NCBI RefSeq assembly: GCF_900700375.1
Contig: NC_041708.1
Coordinates: forward strand, 36,264,400 to 36,328,399
Direction of reading: 5' to 3'
DNA length: 64,000 nucleotides
Origin: Denticeps clupeoides
Lineage: Eukaryota > Chordata > Actinopteri > Clupeiformes > Denticipitidae
This document shows positions 1 to 12,759 of this stretch, one piece after another (position 1 is the first letter of the stretch; each line of letters begins with the position of its first letter). The position numbers and the translations under genes were made by a program. The notes beneath the pieces were generated by a model. It saw nothing but the letters and a program-made list of their open reading frames with translations. It ran no database searches and had not been told where the DNA came from.

Positions 1-1289
1 CACCAGCCTTCCACGGATCCGGTCCTCCACTCTTGCTGTAAATAATCATAGTGGGCACTGTGTAGTTGTTCAGTGTTTTTCTTTATCCTATGCACATCAT
101 TAAAATCAGCAACAACATGTAATGCAAATCAGCTTAAATTCTTGCATCAGCAGTATTCAAGTATATCAGCAAATGATACAAAGAAGCAGAAAGCTCAATA
201 TGATGTGCCAGTACTGTCACATATGCTTACAGTGTATAAACTTACCCATCTTGTATACTCAGGGTGTTAGTGGGCTTAGCATGTATTGCTTTGTGCTTAT
301 TTTTAGTTTTGGTGGTGTTCTCGGTGGCAGATTCAAGTGAATTCCTCTAGATTAACATGGTTCAGGACCAATAAAGGCGAAATGTCAGGTGGATCTATCT
401 ATCTGTATGTCTGTCTTTTCACAAGACTGTCTTCAAATGCCACTGTCAAGACTACTACAGTTTCATTGTGGAATATAATGGATTCATGTTTTACCTTGAA
501 TCAGCTCATTGCTGTTTATGGAGTATGTAGACATGGTGCATGAACCTGCAGCCCTGGAGAAAACAATAAAAAATGTCAAGCTATGTCACTATCGTTTTCT
601 GCCTTTGTTGCACAATTCTGTTTCATAGTGAAATCGTATTGTAAAGCTGAAAACACATATTATTATAATATAAAAAAATATATATTATTATATTATTACT
701 ATGTAATGTGCGACCTCAGGCAGCAAACATTATGCAATTTATGAAGCATCTTCTCTAAGCATAAACCTAGTGACATCACCCCCCCACCCCCCACCCCCCA
801 GGATGAATAGGGACATTATGAATAAACATTTACAGCATTTGGCAGATGTTCTCATCTGGAGTGACTTACATACAAGGGGCCAAAAAATCGCAGCCACCAA
901 TTGTGTAGGTTGTCCCACTTAAACAGATGAGAGAGGTCTGTATTTTTCATCATAGGTACACTTCAGCTGTGAGAGAAAGAATGTAAAAAAAATCCAGGAA
1001 ATCACATAGTATGATTTTGAAAGAATGTATTTCCTGTAGGTCTTCACCAGGTTTGCGCTCTTAGTGCTTTAAGATGTCTATCATTGTAATCCCTCATTTG
1101 GTTCACCAGGATCCACGCTGAATAACATATCAACCATTCAAACACGTAGTACCCCCAATAATTTAAAGAGCCAGTGTAATTCAAGCATTTTTGTAAGAAT
1201 GTACTCAAGGCACAAGCGAACTTGGCAAGATACTAGACTAGAGTGAATGGACAGCTGTGTCGTGAGTCAATTTACATTTTGTGTGAGAG
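1..1289. other. Non-coding left edge; possible 3' UTR of an upstream gene
   Basis: No coding exon is supported here. Open frames are short, overlapping and lack splice signals or family resemblance. An AATAAA near 563 within the first 600 bases would fit the 3' UTR of a plus-strand gene ending left of the window, but nothing proves it. Short features are an AT-rich patch at about 660-700, a C-run patch at about 778-801, and a diverged tail of the second SINE family at about 829-873 (listed separately). Confidence 0.4.
829..873 (-). repeat. Old tail fragment of SINE family B
   Basis: The order catttacagcatttggcaga, then a clctcatctggagtgactta-like stretch, parallels the reverse complement of the SINE-B tail seen intact elsewhere in the window (catttacagcatttatcaga followed by cgcccttatccagagcgact). 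It carries several substitutions, so it is an older copy. Only the 3' tail is present. Confidence 0.5.
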
Positions 1290-2282
1290 TGAGTGAACAT
1301 TTACATTAACGCGAACGGCGGCGGCCATGCGCATGCGCGATTCGTTTGCAGCCTGGACGCGGAAAAGGGGGCGTGACTGATCGGACGGGAGAGGAGGGGC
1401 TCAAAATGTGACGCTAATTTCATATGACAGTTCAACAAACAAGTTAATAATATTCAGTCACTTTCATTTTGGATGAAATAATGACTGTTTCGGTCTATTT
1501 TAGCATCGAAAATAGATCCGATGAATCCAAACAAAGATCACAAATTTGCACATTTTGAGAACCACTGGTTTAAGTTATGATTTAGTGCTTCTGGCGCGTC
1601 GCTCGGCCCACGCATGCGTCCTTTTCGTCAGCGGCAGGGGGCGCTGTCATTTTTCACCGCCACCTCGCATCTCCGCTCCCGACTTCCGGCTGAAGGGAGA
1701 GTTGGCCGAGAAAGAAAACTTCTCCCGTCCTGCCCTTCCGTGTTTCTATAATGACTAAAACCGCCGCGGTTTGACGTCTTGTTTGTAGGTTGCTCGACAT
1801 TTTGGCGGACGAGCCCTGCCGTCGACGCGGGGACGTGGCGTGTTGTGGTAAGGAGACCCCGACATGTTACTCACACGGACCCAGGGACCGGCCATGCGCC
1901 CTGTGCTATTAACAAGGGATTAAATACACACCAACATCAACGTCCGTGTGTTTTATTTCGGCACATTGTTCACATTACGGCCGGGAGAGCCAACACAGAC
2001 TCTAAAGCCTGCTGTTGCTGCACGTAGCCGACGTTGCTTCGGTCGTTCTGATTTCGATGTTTATATTCCCCTGTACGCGAGCTAGCTGCTAGTTTCACTT
2101 TCGGTATTATCCTCGAGCTGTTGTTAGTAGTTAGTTGTATTGATGTCGTTGACCGTCACACGGGATTCCTTGTTTGATCCGTATCTGTCCTGATGTCCTG
2201 TCGTGTTGTGTGAGAGTGCATCTGGCATTGTCAGTGTAGGTGCACTGGTTGCTTAAAACATGTTTTGTTCTTCAAGGTCGAA
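1290..2282 (+). promoter_or_regulatory. CpG-rich promoter and 5' UTR region of bclaf3
   Basis: CpG-dense sequence lies directly upstream of the first coding exon of bclaf3. A near-perfect palindromic NRF1-type site, tgcgcatgcgcg, lies at about 1327-1338. An ETS-type acttccgg core lies near 1681. A CRE-like tgacgtc follows at about 1773. No TATA box is evident. The transcription start is not fixed. A splice donor such as gtggtaaggag near 1846 suggests a non-coding first exon spliced to the ATG-bearing exon. NRF1 and ETS motifs in CpG islands are typical of housekeeping vertebrate promoters; the assignment is inference. Confidence 0.55.
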
Positions 2283-5200
2283 ATGTCTCTGCCGCGTTCC
2301 CGGTCACCTAATATACACAGGTAGTTACATGCATTAATTAGAAAAAAAAGTTGCTTTCTTTATTGTGCCGTTGTCACTATGGGCTGTAATTGCCTAATAA
2401 ATATTTTACATTTGAACAGACACACTTCCATGTATAGAAGGAACCCAGGAAGACATGACGATAGACCCTTTTCAGCCAAATTTGCGCCGGTTGAGGACCG
2501 TGGTCCTTGGAGACCGTCGGAGACGCATAGTAGAATGCACTGGAATGATGTTCCCTTTCAGCGTAAAGGTTCTTTTGAAGAATGGTCAAGTTTTTCTGAC
2601 GATTTGGGGGCACAGATGGGACGAGGCCGAAAACTGCCAGAGCATCACCCGCGACATTCACCTGTGAAATACGACGGCCGTCAGAGGACCCCTCCCAACC
2701 ACTCTGCTCTAGGATATGCAGAGCGAAGGAGGCTCTCACCCAAGGTATTTGAAGAAAGGCCAGCTCTCCGCTCCCCGAGACGACTGCATAGAGAGAGACT
2801 ACAGTCTCCTACCCCACCGCCGTACGAACCGCACCACAGAGAATCAACTGCACACTGGGAGCAGAATGAACGTAGGCCCACCAATCCGAACGGGCCCGGG
2901 AACGTGTCGGGAAGAAACCAGAGGGACGTGAGAGGACGCAGCCCCAGGGGCCGGTCGCATGGTTGGTCTCAGGAGAGGAGACATGATCGGGTGGAACATG
3001 GTTATCATACTGAAGAGCACAAGGAAGGTTATGGGCAAAGGAGCTCCTTTTCAGAGAGGTACAAGAAGGTTGTTGTGATTTGAAATCTGGTTTAACACGT
3101 CCTCAGATGAAAATGTATAAAGGACGTGGACTGGATAACAAGCCAAGATTTCCCTGGAAGAAACTGCATTTGTCAATTTGTTTATTGGATTTTTAAAATT
3201 ATTTTTTTTATTATTATTCACTAAAGGAATTTTACAGTTAGTTGTTTTAAGTGACCATCTCTTGACCCTTTCAGTATATCTCTCCAAATTCATGAATTAG
3301 AGCTGAAAATATTTATTCTGATTAGTCCTTTTCCCTCTTTTATTCTCAGAATAATTTTGGCTTTTCACACTACAAGGTGCTCAAATAGGATTCTAATTTT
3401 ATGTAGCTGAATAATTCTAATAATCCTTTTAACCCCTAAGAAGTTACAGGAATCTCACCTTTTGGTGCCATTTCCAACTATTGGATAACGTGTTAAATGA
3501 AGTATCCAAATTTTAAATACAATTCAAAATAGAATGCAATTATGATTCACGTTTTCATTAATTATTCTGATCTGGGTCACAAAACGTAAGACTAGTGTGA
3601 ATGTAGCCTTTGACTTTGATTTTTGGAAACTAGCCTTTTGGTTATGGTAAGTATGGAAAAGCCGGGGAGGTGTGCCAGTGCTCCAGAGAGCACCATCTTA
3701 ACAAGTCAGGTTTCACTAGGCCAGTTTTCTGTGTGTTGAACATTGTTACTTTATATTAAAACAGGTCACAGCCCAGGAGGTCAGAGTTTAGGGATCACCG
3801 GCCTCCTAAAAGGACCAGAGAAATGGGACACCCTGTGGAGCACAGAAACTACAGCCCAGTCCATCATGGCCCTGTTATTGTCGAGCATGGACATGGTATC
3901 TCACATTATGAAGAGAAGAACAGGGATGATGAAGGTGTGAGGAGGGAGTGTGGCCCCCACCGAGGTCCGTCACATGACAGCCACAGAAGGGAAGCAGGAC
4001 CCACCACTTTTGAAGACGCAAGGATGGTGCCCAGCACTAAAAGACAGACGGGTCCTGCTGAGGGTGGGATGAGGAACATGATGCCACTAAGAGGGGAGTC
4101 TTACTCAAAGAACTTTAAGGATCAGAGGCCTGCAGTGCCAGCCAAGGATGTGGATTTGAGACCCAAGAGACTCAAACATGCAGACCACTCCCCGTCTAAT
4201 TGGCAGCCACAGAGGCCCGATGGAAAAGAAAGAGGAATCTCAGTCCAGGAACAGGCACATCAGCAGGCACATTTTCAGTACAGGAATTCTAACACAGACA
4301 AGGAGTCAAGACTGGGTGCCACCAACTGTGAGACACTCAAGATCAAAGTGGACATGAGTCACAAAGTGGGTCAAAACAGGTATGGTATGGTCTCCACTGG
4401 CACATTTAGGTATGGTTGAAAGTTCATGCTTCTTTTCTGCATCATGCTTCCGAGAGTTCCTGTACATCGGAGGCTTTCCGAGGAATTAACTGGATATTTT
4501 TTTCAACAGAGACTTCTACTAATTCCATTTTTTTCAAGGATACAAAGACTTCTGAAATCTCTTCTGATCGCCACGTTCAGTTGTTTTTGTATGAAGACGG
4601 ATCTTTATTCATTGGTATAGCAAGGCGGAGAACTGTACATTTTACCATGAGCTACCCAACAAGTTCAACACATTGATAGTCAATGGTTCGTATCCAGTGA
4701 CCAGCTGAAGGATGAATTGAGTAGTGGTACAATAGTGCGGAACAACTGAGCCATCGTGAAGTTACAGACCACACTTCAAACGACATTTTCACCAAGTGTT
4801 TGCCATGCTGAAGATGTAACATCAAGGTTACTTCAACTATGCTTTGAGGAGTGGAGTGCGTACTTCGCAGTGGTGGCCTAGCGGTTAAGGAGCGGAGCCA
4901 TAATCAGAAGGTTGCCTGAGGTGCCACTGAGCAAAGCACCGTCCCCACACACTGCTCCCTGGGCGTCTGTCATGGCTGCCCACTGCTCACTCAGGGTGAT
5001 TGGTTAAATGCAGAGGACTAATTTCACCGTGCGCTGTGCTGCTGTGTATCACAAGTGACAATCACTTCACTTCCGGACAGAACAGAAAAGGTCAACTTGA
5101 CTGAAAAGGCTTCGTGAAATGTCAAAAACCGGACTGGAGCACAAAGACACTGAACATGTTGATATCCTATTTACATGAAATGGAAATTAATGATTCACAG

Positions 5201-8200
5201 CCAAGAGCAGAAGAATCAGTGGGACTCTGGTGGACCAGTGGAATGAAGATCAATTTGACTGCGGATCCATTACAAGAGACACAGCAATCAAATCTCCATG
5301 GAATTTCAGCCAGTAAAGTCACTGGGTGCATATTAAAAAACAACATTAATAACTCCGGACACTGGAATCACTTTATTTATCAGGAAGTTATGTCCACCAA
5401 AATACGAACGTTGGCCATTAATATGGAGCTAAATGCTACAGTCAAGTCCTTGTCGTCACTGTGGAACATCACATTTCAAGATGGTCAAGGAAGTCGATCT
5501 GTCTCTGCAGTTCTTTGTGTGATTGGTGAAACCAGATTGTCATCCTCTCCCGATTTCCTCTGGATGAAAATGATGTGAGAGCTGATGAAGCTGCTACCAG
5601 GATCCAAGGACTCCAAATGGCTTCACACAGGATGTTTTTCTTCGGTAGAGATGAGTGTGCCCTCATGAATGTTAATTTCAGCCTTGGGAGTCTTGAGATG
5701 ACTCGAGAAAACTGAAAACGGGTCATTCGCAATTTCCCAGAACCTACTACGCTCCACGTCACTGGAAAACATGGAGGCAACACAGTCATAAAGGTTTTTC
5801 CTAATGGACTCCACAGCTGGCACCAACTTATACTTCCCAGTAAACCCCGTTTTTGCCACTTGTGCCAGGAAAGGACCATCTGAAGATCAACGAATGAAGA
5901 ATTACTGAAATTGTTTGATCAAAGGTTCTTAACAAAAACAAAGGATTTCCATCACCGGAGGAACGTCCAGGCTTCCCCAGGTGCCATCATCATCATCTCT
6001 AGATCAAAGGAATTCGGCAGCATATTTTTGGACTCCTTTTCACTGAAATATAATAGGAACATTTTTCTTTGACATCATGTTGAGGTGTATATATCTTTTT
6101 TTTTTTTTTTTTTTTTTTTTTTTGTTCCATGAATGATGCAAGTAAAGAAAAGACCGAACGGATTGAATTAAAGACCAGAAGTTATGAAATCAATTGAAAA
6201 TCACTCAGTGTTTGTGGTGGTGCACTTCCAGAGGTTGCTGCTTAGAAACCTGAGCAAACAGGAGGACCGGAGTTTCTCTGTGAGTTACAAAGTGGATTTG
6301 ACTGTGAAATGTCATAATTTGGATGAAGCTACTAGAGTGAGTACCGTGGGCTTGACACACATTGAATGGAGGAGATTTTGTATCGAAATCGTCTTTGGAC
6401 ACCGTAAAACAGCACCATGAAGAAAATGACCTGTTCCGACAGAATCAAGAGTAGAAGTGGAGGATGTTCTGATTTGAAGACACCTGATGTTTGTTCCATA
6501 GAAGATGGATTGCTGTAAAGTGTTATGGTGGAAGAGAAGCATGAACTTTCACCTCGTTCACAAACGTGGCAAATCTGTGGCGATGTGACTTTATACACAG
6601 TACATGAGTACATAACTTGTTCCAATTTTGCCTTTTAACATTTTAACTAATTAAAAAAACTACTCATCTCTCTCTGTTCCACATTTTCTGCACTTAAAAA
6701 TTCACAGTTAAATCGTTCTGGATATTTCAGTTTAGTTGGGCAGTTATGACCACATTTTTAAAGCCAGTATTGGGTTTGGGTTCTAAATGTTCTGTTCCCA
6801 ACAGCTCTCTCAGCTATTCCTCAGACAGGCAACTGTCTTTGGACCTTGTCAATGTGGGCCGACAACGTCTGGACTTCTTGCCCTTGCTGGAGCACACTGG
6901 CACATTTAAGGAGACATCATTGCACTCTGGGACCTTTGCCCAAGAGATAATAACCTTGGTTCATCAAGTCAAAGGTTTGAGTTTATTTTTCTCAGTGGTC
7001 ATATGGGTGCTAAAAACAGGATAAAAGGCACTTGGCAATGATTTGATTGTGCTTTCTTTTGTCTGTTTGTGTGCCAACCCTTTCTTCAGAAAATTACTTC
7101 AAAGGACAAGACATCACACTAAATGAACGTTTTGCCTTCATGCAGAGTCCTCATTTAGATGAAAAGGAAGGCACGGTATCGAGGTAGGGATTTTGGCTTG
7201 CTATTACCCCAATTGATGATGGATTTTGATTTCAAGGGAACCCAAGGTCGTTTAAGATACAAACCTGTTTTTTTTTTTTTTTTTTTTTTTTTTTGGTTTT
7301 TTTCTATCTCACAGACAAATTAAAGTGTCTGTACCTGATACCATGCCTATTTTCTCTAAAATTGCCCATATGCAGGTATGTGTTCTTTTTTTTTGTGGCA
7401 TTACTTTAATCTGGTATTGCTATTCCTATGGATGTTATGACAATCCGTGTCATTCATGACAGCAAAGACCGCAGATGATTAGTGATCCAGATGACCTCCG
7501 ACATGATTTGGAAAGGAGAAGACAAGAACGTCTGGAAGGTGTAAAGGTTACAATTTCTGGAGGGGGATTCAGGTTCGTTTTACTTTATGAATGTTCTAAA
7601 CACATTACATGTGTATTAAGATTACTGTCTTTTCCAGATTTTTTTTTCTTTTAGATAATCATCTAAGTGCATGTGAAGAGAATCTTTACGATGGCATATG
7701 TTTCAGTCAACGTACATGCAGTTTTTTGTCATCCACTAAGGGTTCTGGGCTGTGGCAGTAAAATCTTAGTTTAAGATAAAATAATCCTTTATTAGTCCTA
7801 CAAGTTGGAAATCTGCGCCTGTTCTACTGTGTTAGAATGTTGTCAGTGTAGTACACAATGATGTCATGGCTCCATCACTAGCAAATTTACAAGAAATGAT
7901 GTAACCCAGGTACCACAAGTTATCCTTTTGGGGACAACCAAAGGGCATAACAATAGAAGTAACCACACAATGTTGTTCTTAGGAATTAACTTGACCAGTT
8001 CTTTTACTCGTGCTGCAATTTGCTCCATTAATTTTTCCCTAGTATGGAAAAAGAATCTACCTACATCGCTGATGATTGCATAGGTGATGATCCTCATTGG
8101 TCGGAATTACATCAAGGAGTGGAACAGTGGGGGCAGCCGATGGTAATTTTTTTAAAAATTCATCTTCATCCATCCATCCATCTACTTGTTGCATGTGTCT

Positions 8201-8523
8201 TTTTCTGACATTGTCTCAATTGTTGGATTTTTAGGATGATCAACATCAAAGGAGGCTTGGTGCAAACAGGAAGACCTTGAAGCGTAATTTTAACCAGCAT
8301 AGAAATCAAATGATTCCTAACAGGAGACCATACCAGGACAGTGGAAATGGTGAGTTTTTTTGTTTGTGTGTTTCATGAATGACTGGGCTGAATAAAACTA
8401 CTAATTCAGCCTACAAATTCACTTTCTTTTTTTAATTTAGATGTTTGTTACCAACCTGACAAAGTATTGTCAGATTTCAATATTTCAATAATGCTATTTT
8501 TCTTTTTAGGTGGCAGCTGGTAA
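2283..8523 (+). CDS. bclaf3: BCLAF1 and THRAP3 family member 3 (BCLAF3)
   Basis: Nuclear, low-complexity RS-rich protein of the BCLAF1/THRAP3 family, whose relatives act in mRNA processing and transcription. Coding exons, all in phase: 2283-2320, 2420-3068, 3772-4379, 6805-6974, 7090-7183, 7315-7375, 7475-7572, 8043-8142, 8235-8349, 8510-8523, giving 648 residues (human about 711). The start MSLPRSRSPNIHR resembles RS-type N termini. Exon 4 carries SYSSDRQLSLDLVNVGR and FAQEIITLVHQVK, and exon 5 NYFKGQDITLNERFAFMQ. Exon 7 has DPDDLRHDLERRRQERLEG. All align with recalled human BCLAF3 in order. The C terminus ends early (GGSW stop), without the long human basic tail. The intron before exon 4 is 2.4 kb; reading into it stops within 13 codons, so retention would give a short isoform. 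A polyA signal AATAAA lies at 8630-8635. The first intron donor (gtagtt) and the exon 3 acceptor (gtcacag, with a rival 7 bases upstream that breaks the frame) are the softest calls. Confidence 0.88.
4380..6804 (+). other. Large bclaf3 intron with unexplained sequence
   Basis: This 2.4 kb intron has a good donor (AACAG then gtatgg) and acceptor (tgttcccaacag). It holds one SINE-A copy (about 4867-5073), a T-run at about 6097-6123, and otherwise non-repetitive sequence. That sequence includes a 154-codon open frame at 5114-5578 and a shorter one at 6184-6420. Neither resembles a family I know. Both lack splice context, and codon use gives no strong coding impression. They may be old repeat or gene debris. 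Confidence 0.4.
4867..5073 (+). repeat. SINE-A copy (tRNA-derived)
   Basis: It begins cagtggtggcctagcggtta, a tRNA-like A box. The body runs through caccgtccccacacactgct and ctgcccactgctcactcagg, ending tgacaatcacttcactt. The same body recurs at 31331-31588 and, inverted, at 45487-45667. The B-box part is shortened in this copy. Confidence 0.8.
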
Positions 8524-9623
8524 AGTTGGGAGTAATTTGTCGTTCTGTGACTTGAGCTGATGAATGTTTCTCATGAAACCCCACATGTTAAATGTGCAGA
8601 ACCGCCAACTGTGTGTAATTTCATTGACTAATAAAAAATCTTCTAGAAAGTAGAAATCAGTACAAGTCTGCAACTAGTGATGCACCCTTTTTAAAATTTG
8701 GCCAATACAATTATATAAAATAAATCCAACATAAAATAATGCAACATAATATTTATACAAAGGGGGAGATTTCAAAAGTGCAAAGAAATCCCCTGGTTTG
8801 ATATTTAATGAATATCATCTGAAATCATTATGGTGCATCTCTACATTATTCACTTTTTTTTTTTTTTAATGCTTAAAAAAACAACGTGGATTAATTTTCT
8901 TACTGAAATTCATGATTGGTTAATGTTTTCATTGAAATTGCTTTTGTGTGTGAAATATTCAAGTGTAAGATAACACATTGAATAAAAAATTATTCCACAA
9001 CAATAGATGTATCATTGTTTTGTTTTCTGGGGGGGTGGAGTTACACTGTTCCAACACAGGTTCATTCAAAAAGTGAACAGCTTGTTTAAGTTCTTTTTCC
9101 ATTGTTTGCTGAATATTTTTTCTCACTGCTGTACAGAATCTAAGATTGCCCTGTTTACATAAGCAAATGCCAATTAATACTCTGTTTGGAGTTACTTAAG
9201 GTTTATTACAGATTACTGCACTGAGGTAATATAGGTTCATTCATCTTAATGGTAGCTTGATTGCTTTAGCAACATTTCACTGAGTTGAGGTCTCTCTGTT
9301 TTTTACATGGAGAAGTGGCTTGGCTTCAGTCTATTTCTACCTGAACTTTTGACCTCACTTCATAATTTAATGATTGTATACACATGGATTGTATACACCT
9401 TTCGTTTGTAGTTTAATGGAAATAAAAAAAACTTGGCAAAAACAATCAAAGGCACAAGGAGGCAACCAAAACTGGACCTGATAGGTAGTGTGCCAGATTT
9501 GCATTTTGAACAGCTGGGCCACGTCTGATGGTTAAGACACAACTGGGCGATGATTGAAGGTGATACTGGTCTGGTGTCCAGCTCAGTTTGGATGGCCAAC
9601 GTCTTATCCGTGCAGAATCTGTT
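8524..9623. other. Intergenic, converging 3' ends of bclaf3 and the lipase
   Basis: AT-rich sequence between the bclaf3 stop and the lipase stop on the other strand. It holds the bclaf3 polyA signal at 8630-8635 and a further AATAAA near 8980. No coding exon, repeat family or RNA gene is recognisable. Confidence 0.6.
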
Positions 9624-12600
9624 TCAGATAGTTCGCGCATCGCATGACAATGGTTTGAAGGACACCTCCATGTTCTCCTCCAGCATGATGTCAAATCGGC
9701 ACATCTGTGGCCTGTTCACAGAAACATATTGTTAGTCATTTGTAGACAAATGAATACACATTTATATCTCTTGGACCAGTAAATAACCAGTAAGTGCAAT
9801 TATACACTAATACTTGGTGTATTTAAATAGTTCAACTTTAAGATTGCTATAAATATAAAAGATGTTTACAAAAATGGGTTCTTTGACAGCACCAATGACA
9901 GCTCTCTTAATTTAGAGCCCTTTGGGCAGAATAGCATTTATTGTCAGATGGCTGAGAACACCAACCTGTGGGGTTTGTCCAGTGGAGAGATACGGATGCG
10001 AAGCAGACGTAATTTATACCGAGGACCAATCACATTCCCGGTGACGATGCGCAGAGATATCTTCTGAATTGGATACAAATCCTCATCGAACTGTGCCAGC
10101 AAACGGTTTGCTGTGTACTGCTCAAATCGGAACAACTTGCTGGGGGGGGACATATAAATATGTAATCTCAACACAGTATCACAGAAGCAGAGAACACTGC
10201 TGTACTCACTGGTCCATCCTGGTTTCCACTACGTTCTTCCCGTTGTGTAAACGGAGGACAACGACACCCCATCGCAGGTACTGGTTCCAAGTGACCATGT
10301 CCACCCTGTAAGTCGTTTCTGCCATAAAACATGGAGCATTTCCATTTCAAACTTAAACCGTGTGGGGTTGGGAATAGTGCTGTGTAAAAAGATTTTGTTC
10401 TTAATGCAACTTACTGCTGTATGGGAGCTCGCTTGTGGTGGAGAAATATACTCTAGTCTGTCCCATCTTCACGAGACTATCCTTCCATTTGCTCATGTCA
10501 TAACCTAAAAGTGACAAGAATGAAATTAAATGAATAAACAACTTGACCCCCAATTAATTAGTCGAGTAGTTAGACTGGACTTTTCTCACCGAGGACCGGA
10601 CAGGACGCAGGTTTAAAAGCCTCGCACTGTAAGCACTGTCCATTCAGAAAGTCAGTGTAGGATGAGCAGGGGTAGGCTGTGAGGTTGCAGGTACGGTTCA
10701 GAGCGCACAGGTAAAGGAAAACGGACCGCTGGTGATCACACACAAAAAAGGCCTTCCCTGCGGAGGGCAAAGTCAGCAGTGAGTGTGAAGTTGAAGAGTG
10801 ACAATGACATTTTTGTGCACAGGGACATCGTGAATATCGCATACTTGTCCTTATTCACTCTTGTAACATGAAGCATGTAGGCATATTACAACCAATTGCT
10901 GTTTTGTGGCCGTCATTTTGACTCTATTGTTGTTGAAAACAATGAAAAGTACATTCCTGTTAGTCGTGTTCTTCGGGTTTAACTGAGTGCTGACCTGAGA
11001 AGATTGTCTTGGGGCAGCCAGGCTGATCTGCTCCACCATTAGCATAGAAATCAATGTGACCGTGAGACCCTCTTAGACCAAGGCCTGGAAAATATTGCCC
11101 AGTGCAGAATTCCGTTATAAGTACTGCAGTGTAGTGGGACTGTGAATTTGGGTGACATGGACACCGTCACTTACCATCCATGTCTGTGTGCAGGACGTCT
11201 ACGAACTGAGCATCAGTGGGGTCGAGGCGCTCTTCAGGGGGAACGCCTGCAAACATTGGCCCTGCTGGATCCAGCCCTTTAGCAAAGGTGCAGATGATCA
11301 GTATCGGACATCACGGTCTGACATGCGAAGAGCTTTTTAATACTCAGTTTTACCTGTGATCCTGCTGATTTTGCCCCCGAGCATAGCACCGATTAAGCCT
11401 GCCACGTGCGCTCCCAGGCTTACTCCAATTAGGTGGATGGAGTCCAGTGACGCCCCTTCATCCTAGGGTGACACACATTCATTCACAGGTCGTGGCCACG
11501 CTGGTCGCCAGGCACATGGCTCAACACATCCCGTAGCTAAATCTGGGCGCTTCCCAGGCCATGCTGCTGAACATGTGCATGACGGACATGTGAGAGGCTT
11601 TTCCCCGTCTGGCCTGCAGACAGCAAATCCCTCCCACTCACCTGCATGTTCTGGATGAAGGCGGTGAGATTGGCAGCCGTTCCTCGTGTGTTGGCGATGG
11701 CTGTGAAATAGTTGAGGTTGGCAGCGCCCCGATTCCAGTCGACCACAATCACATTCATGTCGTCCTGCTTGGCCAGCAGATGAACTATGTGGTCTATCCA
11801 GATGGGGGGCGCCCCCGTCGGCCTGTAGCCGTGGATGACGAAGGTGGTGGGCCGGGACAGGTTGAAAAGAGGCTGCGTGGATAAGTTGTGGTGGGAGAGC
11901 TCCTGTCCACATTCCAGGTTGGCACGCGTGTACAAGAGCAGCCGCACGTACAAGCTGGTCCCCATGAACGTCTCGTGGAAGTACAGGTCAGTGAAGTTGT
12001 CGCACTCGCTGTCCTGGCCTGGGGAACAGAGATTCATCTTATGAGCAGAGGTCTTCCCACCGTTTCTTTTCTCTGTCTAAAGAGATTGATGGGAATGTGA
12101 GGTAAGCCAGGGTTTTAGCGACCCAGTTTCCACACGTCTGATCCTCAAGCGCTGGCGACAACAGTTGTCTCTCGCATCGCCGTGGCGTTGAGCCTGCAGG
12201 ACTTCACATTCTGCCAACAGCAGACGTGCGTTTGTGCTTGACCACCTCAACCTTGTGTACTGATACAATTCAGCCCTCAACCAGGAACACTGAGGCTTTA
12301 GCGGTGATCTGGGCTCCGTAATTAGCATGCTTGTTCCAGGCCCAATTGGATCACGATACTATAAAAAAGTGCCTCATCCCACATCTTGCAGTGGGCCCCC
12401 GCCCTGCCCTGCCCCTAAGAGGACCATATTCTTGACCCTCATCCGAAAAGGGGCAGGAGGTGATTGTGGATGTTTGCCTTGCAGAAAAAGATGTAGGAGC
12501 CTTCACATCCCGCTTGAGGGTCATCCACTACTAGTGGTAATGCTGCTAAAAATGTTTCCCATGAAATTTGAACATGGTGACCAGGAACGGAAATAGCTGG

Positions 12601-12759
12601 CACCTATTCATCCTTCTGCATACTGTAGATCTTTCAACTCCAAAAGTTGAAAGCTTCCAAAAGAAACGCCAGCACAGACCACTCAGCTGGACTACATGCA
12701 ACCTTACCTTTGCAGATCATGATGGTGGTAACCAGACCCACAAGTGTCCAGAGAAACAT
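9624..12759 (-). CDS. lipi: Lipase member H/I-type phosphatidic acid phospholipase A1
   Basis: Secreted or membrane-associated phospholipase A1; the LIPH/LIPI family makes lysophosphatidic acid from phosphatidic acid. Ten exons on the minus strand join in phase: 12759-12708, 12018-11642, 11462-11354, 11276-11175, 11084-10995, 10757-10590, 10504-10415, 10318-10210, 10139-9966, 9711-9624. The product is 452 residues (human LIPH 451). A signal peptide, [17 protein letters not shown], is encoded almost alone by exon 1. The triad is visible as Ser158 in GVSLG, Asp182 in GLDPAGP and His252 in CDHQRS. The short lid region after DHQRS ([15 protein letters not shown]) fits PLA1-type rather than triglyceride lipases. 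The C-terminal PLAT-like part contains [15 protein letters not shown]. Proximity to an ABCC13 homologue and chodl favours LIPI over LIPH, because LIPI, ABCC13 and CHODL all lie on human 21q. The family is certain; the H versus I choice is inference. Confidence 0.9.

Noticed and set aside
7864-8097. 77-codon minus-strand open frame in the bclaf3 region
   Set aside because: It overlaps antisense the real exon 8 (8043-8142), which has good splice sites and fits the gene phase.
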